DNA of 15,533 nt from Faecalibacterium sp. UBA7177 (GTDB lineage: Bacteria > Bacillota > Clostridia > Oscillospirales > Ruminococcaceae): assembly GCA_002491225.1 (NCBI GenBank), contig DKVN01000132.1:1-15533 (forward strand), read 5' to 3'. The notes beneath the pieces are model-generated. The model did no database searches. It was given only the letters and a program-made list of their open reading frames with translations, and was not told the origin of the DNA. Position numbers and translations under genes: made by a program. This document shows, piece after piece, positions 7,053 through 12,815 of this stretch (its first letter is position 1; each line of letters opens with the position of its first letter).

Positions 7053-7438
7053 AACAAAAGAAAAACTGTACTGCAAAAACGGGCGGCGAACTCGGGGAAA
7101 TGCCGACGCCGCTGCACACGGGTGCCACCATTGCCAAGCGCATCTGCCGGATGCTGGCGGCTGTCTTTACAATAGCTGTTCAGCTGACCACCCCGGCCTT
7201 TGCCACGGGCGGCGACCCGCTGACGGTCATCAACAACCTGACTGCCTTTATCTTTTCCCTGATCCGCGCGGTTGGTATGATCCTGCTGGGCTGGGGGATC
7301 GTGCAGGTGGGCCTGTCGTTTCAGAGCCACGATCCCAGCCAGAGGTCGCAGGGGTTCCTCACGCTGGCGGGCGGCCTGATTGTGATGTTTGCAAAGGAGA
7401 TTCTCGAACTGATTACCGGCACTGGGGTGACGCCGTGA
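7049..7438 (+). CDS. Maff2-family pilin-like membrane protein (VirB2-like)
   Basis: 129 residues from ATG 7049, with AGGAGG six bases upstream, coupled to virD4. A basic N-terminus is followed by a signal-like hydrophobic segment ending in TPAFA (about 33-52). Two more hydrophobic helices follow (about 62-90 and 103-122) around the loop QSHDPSQRSQ. This is the Maff2 pattern, a short protein found just after the coupling protein in Clostridia conjugative elements. Size, signal-like leader and two helices resemble VirB2/TrbC pilins, so a channel or pilin-like role is likely but not proven. Confidence 0.85.
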   Translation: MKQKKNCTAKTGGELGEMPTPLHTGATIAKRICRMLAAVFTIAVQLTTPAFATGGDPLTVINNLTAFIFSLIRAVGMILLGWGIVQVGLSFQSHDPSQRSQGFLTLAGGLIVMFAKEILELITGTGVTP

Positions 7439-7444
7439 CCGATT

Positions 7445-7476
7445 TGCTGTAAAAACAGCCATTGAATTTTACAGCA
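7445..7476. repeat. inverted repeat, likely operator of TA module 2
   Basis: TGCTGTAAAA (7445-7454) is exactly complementary to TTTTACAGCA (7467-7476). A third half-site ACAGC lies at 7455-7459. The repeat overlaps the -35 box of the TA2 promoter, which fits autorepression by a Phd-type antitoxin. It could also act as a weak terminator for the Maff2 gene, but no T-tract follows. Confidence 0.55.
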
Positions 7477-7490
7477 GAAAATGATACACT
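7462..7490 (+). promoter_or_regulatory. promoter of TA module 2
   Basis: TTGAAT (7462-7467), a 17-base spacer and TACACT (7485-7490, preceded by TGA) form a plausible sigma-A promoter 25 bases before the antitoxin ATG. The inverted repeat at 7445-7476 covers its -35 box. Confidence 0.6.
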
Positions 7491-7515
7491 AAAGGCAGGA
7501 AAGGAGCGGATACCC

Positions 7516-7770
7516 ATGCCGAATATCAAGCCTGTTTCCGACCTTCGCAACTACAGCGAGGTGCTGCACGATGTATCGGTCGGCGCTCCCGTTTTTTTGA
7601 CCAAAAACGGCCGGGGCCGATACGCCATCCTGGATATGGAGGATTACGAAAAGACCCAGGCGACCCTGCGCCTGATGAGTGAGCTTGCCAAAGGCCGGGA
7701 ATCCGGCGAGCGGGACGGCTGGCTGACCCTTGAAGAAGTGGAAGAAAGTCTGGGGCTTGCCGATGAATAA
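7516..7770 (+). CDS. Phd/YefM-family antitoxin (TA module 2)
   Basis: 84 residues from ATG 7516, with AAAGGAG nine bases upstream; the frame opens earlier at TTG 7462, but that lies inside the promoter. The N-terminal half has the Phd/YefM DNA-binding fold signature: 'KPVSDLRNYSEVLHDV' then 'PVFLTKNGRGRYAILDMEDYE'. The acidic C-terminal half would bind the toxin. The gene is similar to the antitoxin of module 3 over the first 50 residues, so the two may be distant paralogues. Its stop overlaps the toxin start by 8 bases. Confidence 0.9.
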   Translation: MPNIKPVSDLRNYSEVLHDVSVGAPVFLTKNGRGRYAILDMEDYEKTQATLRLMSELAKGRESGERDGWLTLEEVEESLGLADE

Positions 7771-8098
7771 GCTGCATCTGTCCGGCGCGGCGCAGGAGGA
7801 TCTGGCCGGGATCAAAGCCTACATTGCGCAGGAATTAAACAGCCCGCAGGCTGCTCTCTCCACCCTGCGCCGGATCACCAAAAGCATCCGCATTTTAAGA
7901 GATCACGCCTATGCCGGTGCAAGGCTTTCCTCTGTCGTGGATATCAAGAGCGACTACCGATTCCTCGTCAGCGGCAATTATCTCGTTTTTTACCGGGTTT
8001 ATGGCAAGGGCATTTACATTGACCGTGTCCTGTATGGCCGCAGGGACTACCTGCGGGTTCTGTTTGGGGACGCACTGCCGGCACAGCCCGATGAATAG
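7763..8098 (+). CDS. RelE/ParE-superfamily toxin (TA module 2)
   Basis: 111 residues from ATG 7763, whose ATGAATAA overlaps the antitoxin stop; the earlier in-frame TTG at 7730 is less likely. The fold signatures are 'AAQEDLAGIKAYIAQEL' near the N-terminus and 'DYRFLVSGNYLVFYRVYGKG' then IDRVLYGRRDYLRVLF at the C-terminus. It is closer to the module 1 toxin (both have GNYL.FYRV and a final DYLR.L) than to module 3, although module 1 uses a different antitoxin class. mRNA cleavage or gyrase inhibition are both possible. A strong terminator follows 14 bases later. Confidence 0.9.
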   Translation: MNKLHLSGAAQEDLAGIKAYIAQELNSPQAALSTLRRITKSIRILRDHAYAGARLSSVVDIKSDYRFLVSGNYLVFYRVYGKGIYIDRVLYGRRDYLRVLFGDALPAQPDE

Positions 8099-8112
8099 AA
8101 TATTTTACTTTT

Positions 8113-8144
8113 ACGCCTGCAGCGATGCGGGCGTTTTTCTTTTT
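8113..8144 (+). terminator. intrinsic terminator after TA module 2
   Basis: ACGCCTGCA (8113-8121) and TGCGGGCGT (8126-8134) form a 9-bp stem with one G-T wobble and a GCGA tetraloop, followed by TTTTTCTTTT. This is the best intrinsic terminator in the window. The ribosome binding site of the VirB6-like gene begins one or two bases after it. Confidence 0.85.
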
Positions 8145-8145
8145 G

Positions 8146-8161
8146 GGAGGTGACCAAGATA
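8146..8161 (+). promoter_or_regulatory. ribosome binding site with apparent ATA start (VirB6-like gene)
   Basis: GGAGGTGA at 8146-8153 is a strong Shine-Dalgarno. The only canonical in-frame start nearby, GTG 8150, lies inside it and could not be used with it. The next candidate is ATA at 8159, 8 bases after GGAGG, which would begin the protein as (M)GDNGWIIDNLN. Confidence 0.55.
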
Positions 8162-8998
8162 GGTGATAACGGATGGATCATCGACAACCTGAACGCCGCG
8201 CTGGAAGCATGGAACAGCAAGCTGGCCGAACTCTGGCAGCTATTGACCCAAAGCCCGCAAAGCTTCCGGGGCGGCGGCATCTGGCAGGTGGTGCTGGGCA
8301 TTCATGGTGCGCTCAAGGGGATCGGCCTCGGGCTGCTGGTGCTGTTCTTTGCGGCCGGGGTCATCCAGACCTGCGGCAGCTTTGCTGAGACCCGCAGGCC
8401 CGAGCGGGCGCTGGGGCTGTTCGTCCGGTTTGTGCTCGCAAAAGCCGCCGTACAGTATGGCCTCGACCTCATGCTGGCGGTGTTCGAGATCGCGCAGGGG
8501 ACGGTGTCCAGCATTATGGCCGCTTCCGGCGTGGGTGGGCTTTCCGGCGCGGCGCTGCCGCAGGAGGTGATTGATAAGGTGGCGCAGGTGGGCTTCTGGC
8601 AGAGCATTCCGCTCTGGGCGGTGACGCTGCTGGGCGGGCTGTTCATCACGGTATTGTCCTTTGTTATGATCCTGACAGTATACGGCCGGATATTTCGCCT
8701 ATACATTTTTGCCGCCATAGCCCCGATCCCGCTGGCCGCCTTTGCCGGGCAGCCCACATCCCATATTGGCCGCAGTTTCATCCGCAGCTATGCGGGCGTG
8801 TGTTTGGAGGGCGCGGTGATTGCACTTGCCTGCGTGATCTTTTCGGCTATGGCCAGCGCGCCGCCCGCCATTGATAGTGGCGTATCAGCGGTGACCGCCG
8901 TCTGGAGCTATGTGGCCGAGCTGATTTTCAACCTGCTTGTGCTGGTCGGGGCCATCAAGGCCAGCGACCGGATCGTCAAAGAGATGATGGGGCTGTAA
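8150..8998 (+). CDS. VirB6/TrbL-like polytopic membrane protein
   Basis: 282 residues if counted from GTG 8150; 279 if ATA 8159 is the start, which the ribosome binding site favours. After a soluble N-terminus (GWIIDNLNAALEAWNSKLAE) there are about five or six hydrophobic helices: around 50-72, 90-115, 153-180, 185-205, 218-240 and 255-272. The pattern and position (after Maff2, before PrgI and VirB4) match the VirB6/TrbL-type channel protein of Clostridia ICEs. It would form part of the translocation pore in the cytoplasmic membrane. TA modules flank it on both sides, so it is probably expressed as its own small unit or by read-through. Confidence 0.85.
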   Translation: MTKIGDNGWIIDNLNAALEAWNSKLAELWQLLTQSPQSFRGGGIWQVVLGIHGALKGIGLGLLVLFFAAGVIQTCGSFAETRRPERALGLFVRFVLAKAAVQYGLDLMLAVFEIAQGTVSSIMAASGVGGLSGAALPQEVIDKVAQVGFWQSIPLWAVTLLGGLFITVLSFVMILTVYGRIFRLYIFAAIAPIPLAAFAGQPTSHIGRSFIRSYAGVCLEGAVIALACVIFSAMASAPPAIDSGVSAVTAVWSYVAELIFNLLVLVGAIKASDRIVKEMMGL

Positions 8999-9001
8999 GA
9001 G

Positions 9002-9029
9002 TTGATTTTTAGCATAATTGTGATAAAAT
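9002..9029 (+). promoter_or_regulatory. promoter of TA module 3
   Basis: TTGATT (9002-9007), a 16-base spacer and TAAAAT (9024-9029) lie directly after the VirB6-like stop codon and 20 bases before the antitoxin start. The stretch is clearly more AT-rich than the coding DNA around it. Confidence 0.55.
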
Positions 9030-9048
9030 AGAAATGGAGGTGATCCCT

Positions 9049-9333
9049 GTGAATTCGATTCGTCCAGTGTCAGATCTGCGGAACAAGTTTGCAGAAATAT
9101 CGAGGCAGGTACATGAAACGGCAAAGCCGGTTTTCCTGACCAAAAACGGCGTAGGCGATATGGTCGTTCTGAGCATGGATGCCTACGAAAATCTGCAGTT
9201 TGAGAGCGAAGTCTATTACAAATTGCAGTCGGCCGAGCGGGAAGCGGAGATGACAAACCAGCGGTACTCATCGAAGGACGTTCTGCAGGCCATGAAAGAA
9301 GCGATTGGAGAAGGTCAGGATGTACAGGCTTGA
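9049..9333 (+). CDS. Phd/YefM-family antitoxin (TA module 3)
   Basis: 94 residues from GTG 9049. GGAGGTGAT at 9036-9044 is the ribosome binding site; the ATG at 9034 touches that site and cannot be the start it serves. Phd/YefM signature: 'IRPVSDLRNKFAEISRQVHE' then PVFLTKNGVGDMVVLSMDAYE-like segments, close to module 2 in its first 50 residues, but the C-terminal halves differ. The charged C-terminus would neutralise the toxin. The stop lies 14 bases inside the toxin gene. Confidence 0.9.
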   Translation: MNSIRPVSDLRNKFAEISRQVHETAKPVFLTKNGVGDMVVLSMDAYENLQFESEVYYKLQSAEREAEMTNQRYSSKDVLQAMKEAIGEGQDVQA

Positions 9334-9631
9334 GTTTTTACCGCTTGCCCGGCAGGATATGGTCGAAACGGTGCGGTATATCAGCCATGAGCTGAAAAAC
9401 CCGGCTGCCGCGCAGCGCCTGTCAACCCGGCTGATCGAGGCCGCAGAGAGACTGACCGAGTTTCCATATCTGTACGCGGTCCATACACCGATCCGGCCGC
9501 TAAAAAAAGAGTATCGAAAAATCCCGGTTGAGAATTACTGCATTTTTTACAGCGTAGATGAGAAAAGCAAAACCGTTACGGTCATGCGGGTCCTTTACGC
9601 CGGGAGGAATTATGAGCGTTTGCTGAAGTAA
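9320..9631 (+). CDS. RelE/ParE-superfamily toxin (TA module 3)
   Basis: 103 residues from ATG 9320, with GGAGAAGG at 9307-9314; TTG 9305 in frame is a less likely start. Typical family layout: 'LARQDMVETVRYISHELKNP' at the N-terminus, 'YRKIPVENYCIFYSVDEKSK' and VTVMRVLYAGRNYERLL at the C-terminus. The start overlaps the antitoxin by 14 bases. The sequence differs enough from modules 1 and 2 that cross-neutralisation cannot be assumed. A hairpin follows 5 bases after the stop. Confidence 0.9.
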   Translation: MYRLEFLPLARQDMVETVRYISHELKNPAAAQRLSTRLIEAAERLTEFPYLYAVHTPIRPLKKEYRKIPVENYCIFYSVDEKSKTVTVMRVLYAGRNYERLLK

Positions 9632-9636
9632 CCATG

Positions 9637-9670
9637 AATGCCGCCCTGTCTTGCAAGAGGGGGCGGCATT
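9637..9670 (+). terminator. terminator-like hairpin after TA module 3
   Basis: AATGCCGCCC (9637-9646) pairs with GGGCGGCATT (9661-9670) over 10 bp; the loop contains the self-complementary TCTTGCAAGA. TTTCATTT follows, a modest T-tract. It precedes the prgI ribosome binding site by about 20 bases. Confidence 0.65.
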
Positions 9671-9690
9671 TCATTTATCCAAACACAACA

Positions 9691-9706
9691 AAGGGGGATG
9701 CTTATC
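9691..9706 (+). promoter_or_regulatory. prgI ribosome binding site and competing starts
   Basis: AAGGGGG (9691-9697) touches ATG 9698 directly, leaving almost no spacer. In the same frame, ATC at 9704 lies 7 bases after the G-run and would begin the protein as (M)EIKIPKEI, the form I recall for relatives. Either may be used. Confidence 0.35.
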
Positions 9707-10078
9707 GAGATCAAAATACCAAAAGAGATCAGCGAGTATCAGGAGTCCGTGTTCTTCGGACTGAGCCTGCGGCAGTTTGTCTGCTCGCTGCTGGCCGTAG
9801 CCGCGGCGGTCGGGCCGTATTTTCTGCTGGACCATACCGTTGGCACTGAGATTGCGGGCTGGGCCAGCATCCTTGGTGCGGCTCCGTTTGCGGCCTGTGG
9901 TTTCGTCCATTACCACGGCATGACCGCCGAGCAGACACTGGCCGCCATCCTGCGCTCGGAGGCGTTTACTCCGCGCAGGCTGGTGTTCCGGGGTGAGAAT
10001 GTGTACTATAAGGCACTGGCCGGGCGCATTGTCTTTGGCGCAAAACATCCCAGCCGGGAAACGGAGGTGACCGCATGA
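9698..10078 (+). CDS. prgI: PrgI-family membrane protein
   Basis: 126 residues from ATG 9698. The protein begins IEIKIPKEISEYQESVFFGL and has two adjacent hydrophobic helices (about 28-48 and 52-72), then FVHYHGMTAEQTLAAILRSE and a soluble C-terminus. This is the PrgI family, a small inner-membrane protein encoded directly before VirB4 in Gram-positive type IV secretion systems, probably the VirB3 equivalent. The stop overlaps the VirB4 ATG (ATGA), as is usual. The ATG is crowded by its ribosome binding site; a start two codons later at ATC is possible. Confidence 0.88.
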   Translation: MLIEIKIPKEISEYQESVFFGLSLRQFVCSLLAVAAAVGPYFLLDHTVGTEIAGWASILGAAPFAACGFVHYHGMTAEQTLAAILRSEAFTPRRLVFRGENVYYKALAGRIVFGAKHPSRETEVTA

Positions 10079-12423
10079 TCAAGACCCTTGCTGCAAGCCT
10101 CAAGCGGGACAAAGAAAAGTTCCGCGTCCCGCGCTCGGCGCAGGACGCCATCCCCATCCGCCGTATCTGGCCGGATGGGGTTTTTCTTTCCGGGCAGGAT
10201 GGCTATTCCCGCAGCTATCGGTTTACTGACATCAACTATGCCGTTGCCAGCAAGGAGGACAAACTGGCCATGTTCCTCGATTACTCCGAACTGCTCAACG
10301 CGCTGGATTCGGGGACCTGTGCCAAGATCACCATCCACAACCGCAAGGTGGATAAGGGCCGGTACGAGCGGGATCTGCTGCTGCCCATGCGGGAAGATGG
10401 TCTTGACGAATACCGCCAAGAGTACAACGCTATGCTGCGCTCCAAGATCACGGCCACCAGCAGCAGCGTGGTGCGCGAGCAGTACCTCACCATCTCGGCG
10501 CACAAGAAAAACATTGACGATGCCCGCGCCTATTTCACCCGCGTGGGCGGTGAGATCACGGCGCGGCTGGCAAAGCTGTCCTCGCAGGCAACCCCGATGG
10601 ACGCAGCTGAACGCCTTTCTCTGCTGCGGGATTTTTTCAAGGACGGTAAGCCCGCCCTCTTTGCCTTCGACATGGCCGACCGCGCCAAGCTGGGCCACGG
10701 TTTCAAGGAGTGGTTCTGTCCCGACAGTATGGAGTTTTACGCCGACCACTTCAAGATCGACGGACGCTTTGGCCGGGTGCTCTATCTGCGGGATTACGCC
10801 AGCTACATCCGGGACAGCTTTATCAATGAACTGTGTGAACTCGACCGCAGCCTCATGCTGTCCATCGACATCCTGCCGGTGCCGACCGACGAGGCCGCGC
10901 GGGAACTCCAAAACAAGCTGCTCGGCGTCGAAACGAACGTGGCGAACTGGCAACGGCGGCAGAACAACGCCAGCAATTTCTCGGCAGTCATCCCCTACGA
11001 TATGCAGCTCCAGCGCAAAGAGACGACCGAGTTTTTGGACGACCTGACCGGCCGCGACCAGCGCATGATGTTCGGCCTTGTGACGCTGGTGCATCTGGCC
11101 GATACCAAAGAGCAGCTCGATGCCGACACCGAGAGCCTGCTGGCGGTGGGCGGCAAGCACCGGTGCGAGCTCTCCACCCTGCGCTGGCAGCAGCGGGACG
11201 GCCTTGACACCGCCTTGCCGTATGGCGTGCGGCACATCCATGCTCTGCGCACCCTGACCACCGAAAGTACCGCCGTCCTTATGCCGTTCAAGGCGCAGGA
11301 ACTGTGCCATCCAAATGGTATTTACTACGGCCAGAACGCCGTCTCCGGCAGCATGATCCGCATCGACCGCGCAAAGCTCCTCAACGGCCACTCGTTCCGT
11401 CTCGGCGTTTCCGGCAGCGGCAAAAGCATGAGCGCCAAGGAGGAGATCACCCACATTGCCCTCGCCACGGATGACGACATCCTTATCCTCGATCCAGAGT
11501 CGGAATTTGGCCCGCTGGCAAAGGCGCTTGGCGGCGAGGTGCTGCCCATCTCCCCGCACAGCGACGTTCACCTCAACGCGCTGGACATGGACAAAGCCTA
11601 CGGCGAGGGGCAGAACCCGCTCATTGACAAGGTGCAGCTCATCCTCTCGATGTTCGAGCCGCTGGCTGAGCATGGGGCTCTGACAGCCCGGCAGAAATCC
11701 CTGCTCGACCGCTGCGCCCGGATCACCTACGGCAGCTACCTTTGCGGGGGATGCACCGGTGAGCCGCCCACCCTGACCGACTTTCGAAATGTTCTGCTTG
11801 CCCAGCCCGAGCAGGAGGCGCACGATCTGGCCCTCGCGGCCGAACTCTACACCACCGGCAGCCTCAATGTGTTCGCGCACCAGACCAACGTGAACACCAA
11901 CACCCGCATCCTCGTGTACGACATCCGGGAACTGGACGAGCAGTTGCGGCCCGTGGGCATGGTGGTGACCCTGGACGCCATCTTCAACCGGGTCATTCGC
12001 AACTGGCGGCTGGGCAAACGCACTTGGGTGTTTGCGGACGAGTTCTATCTCCTGTTCCGCTATTCCTACAGTGCTGAATTCTTCTACCGGCTGTTCAAAC
12101 GCCTGCGGAAATACAATGCCTATATCACGGCGGTGTCGCAGAACGTGGAAGAAATCCTGCAATCTGACACCGCGCGGCTTATGCTCGCCAACAGTGAGTT
12201 TCTCGTGATGCTCAATCAGGCCGCCACCGACCGAGATGAGCTGGCGAAGCTGCTCGGCATTTCCGAAACTCAGCTCTCCCACATCACCAACGTCCCGGCC
12301 GGGCACGGCCTCATCCGTTGCGGCGGGGTGATTGTGCCGTTTGAGAACAGCTTTCCAAAGGACACCAAGCTCTACCAGCTTATGACGACCAAGCCGGATG
12401 AACTGGCAGAGGTAGAGCGATGA
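10075..12423 (+). CDS. virB4: VirB4/TraE-type conjugation ATPase
   Basis: 782 residues from ATG 10075, with GGAGGTGA seven bases upstream. The N-terminal half (to about 400) is the family's membrane-associated domain. The C-terminal half is the ATPase: Walker A GVSGSGKS (444-451), DILILDPESEFGPLAKALGG (about 464-484) and Walker B VFADEF (about 652-657), followed by FKRLRKYNAYITAVSQNVEE and LLGISETQLSHITNVP. VirB4 energises assembly of the secretion channel and substrate transfer. Length and motifs look complete and I see no frameshift. Coupled to prgI upstream and to the small NrdD-tail-like gene downstream by ATGA overlaps. Confidence 0.95.
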   Translation: MIKTLAASLKRDKEKFRVPRSAQDAIPIRRIWPDGVFLSGQDGYSRSYRFTDINYAVASKEDKLAMFLDYSELLNALDSGTCAKITIHNRKVDKGRYERDLLLPMREDGLDEYRQEYNAMLRSKITATSSSVVREQYLTISAHKKNIDDARAYFTRVGGEITARLAKLSSQATPMDAAERLSLLRDFFKDGKPALFAFDMADRAKLGHGFKEWFCPDSMEFYADHFKIDGRFGRVLYLRDYASYIRDSFINELCELDRSLMLSIDILPVPTDEAARELQNKLLGVETNVANWQRRQNNASNFSAVIPYDMQLQRKETTEFLDDLTGRDQRMMFGLVTLVHLADTKEQLDADTESLLAVGGKHRCELSTLRWQQRDGLDTALPYGVRHIHALRTLTTESTAVLMPFKAQELCHPNGIYYGQNAVSGSMIRIDRAKLLNGHSFRLGVSGSGKSMSAKEEITHIALATDDDILILDPESEFGPLAKALGGEVLPISPHSDVHLNALDMDKAYGEGQNPLIDKVQLILSMFEPLAEHGALTARQKSLLDRCARITYGSYLCGGCTGEPPTLTDFRNVLLAQPEQEAHDLALAAELYTTGSLNVFAHQTNVNTNTRILVYDIRELDEQLRPVGMVVTLDAIFNRVIRNWRLGKRTWVFADEFYLLFRYSYSAEFFYRLFKRLRKYNAYITAVSQNVEEILQSDTARLMLANSEFLVMLNQAATDRDELAKLLGISETQLSHITNVPAGHGLIRCGGVIVPFENSFPKDTKLYQLMTTKPDELAEVER

Positions 12424-12572
12424 AGCAAGTTCAGAAGCAGACCGGTAAAAATGTGCGTTTTGAGCGCATCCGGCGTATTACTGGATACCTCGTTGGCACT
12501 ACGGATCGCTGGAATGACGCCAAGAAAACGGAGCTCCGCGACCGGGTACAGCACACCGGCAAGAGAAACTAA
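12420..12572 (+). CDS. 50-residue NrdD-C-terminus-like peptide
   Basis: ATG 12420 overlaps the virB4 stop (ATGA) and the frame ends at TAA 12570-12572. The product begins MKQVQKQTGKNVRFERIRRI and continues TGYLVGTTDRWNDAKKTELRDRV. The RIRRITGYLVG...WN.AK..EL.DRV pattern resembles the extreme C-terminus of anaerobic ribonucleotide reductase NrdD, but the Cys pairs that bind zinc there are missing and no catalytic domain is present. It cannot be a reductase. It may be a tail fragment reused by the element, and automatic annotation may mislabel it as NrdD. A terminator follows 16 bases later. Confidence 0.7.
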   Translation: MKQVQKQTGKNVRFERIRRITGYLVGTTDRWNDAKKTELRDRVQHTGKRN

Positions 12573-12588
12573 CGCACAGAGGCGTGCT

Positions 12589-12630
12589 GCGCCCACTGGG
12601 GGAATTGACTCCTCCGGTGGGCGCTTTTTT
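12589..12630 (+). terminator. intrinsic terminator after the VirB4 block
   Basis: GCGCCCAC (12589-12596) pairs with GTGGGCGC (12617-12624); the stem extends inward through TGGGGG/CCTCCG with wobbles to about 14 bp, and TTTTTT follows at 12625-12630. It separates virB4 and the small peptide from the M23 gene. Confidence 0.85.
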
Positions 12631-12637
12631 CTGGGCA

Positions 12638-12654
12638 CCCATAAGCGGTATGGG
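12638..12654. repeat. short hairpin in the M23 leader
   Basis: CCCATA (12638-12643) and TATGGG (12649-12654) flank an AGCGG loop. It lies between the terminator and the ribosome binding site at 12681. It is too short to assign a role. Confidence 0.4.
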
Positions 12655-12680
12655 CCTGCAGCCTTGCAACATTTATTTGA

Positions 12681-12698
12681 GAGAGGAGTGTTCGTATC
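12681..12698 (+). promoter_or_regulatory. ribosome binding site with possible ATC start for the M23 gene
   Basis: GAGAGGAG at 12681-12688 is followed 7 bases later by ATC (12696-12698) in the M23 frame. The frame stays open into the M23 gene with an N-terminal-like reading (I)QRIRQKETVPKAKISS. A canonical ATG at 12828 with GAGGGG four bases before it is the alternative. Confidence 0.4.
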
Positions 12699-12815
12699 CA
12701 AAGAATAAGGCAGAAAGAAACTGTTCCAAAAGCCAAGATATCCAGCGGTTGTACGACAAAAAAGTCGGCAAAACCGGTTGTAACAGCTGTTCGTGAAAGG
12801 TCATTCGATCAGATC

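Noticed and set aside
5943..7076. 377-codon minus-strand frame, and a similar one at 5076-5894
   Set aside because: Both are antisense to virD4 and have His/Arg/Val-rich products without recognisable motifs.
10006..12306. 766-codon open frame on the minus strand
   Set aside because: It lies fully inside virB4, whose Walker motifs and ribosome binding site support the plus strand. Long antisense frames are expected in GC-rich coding DNA.
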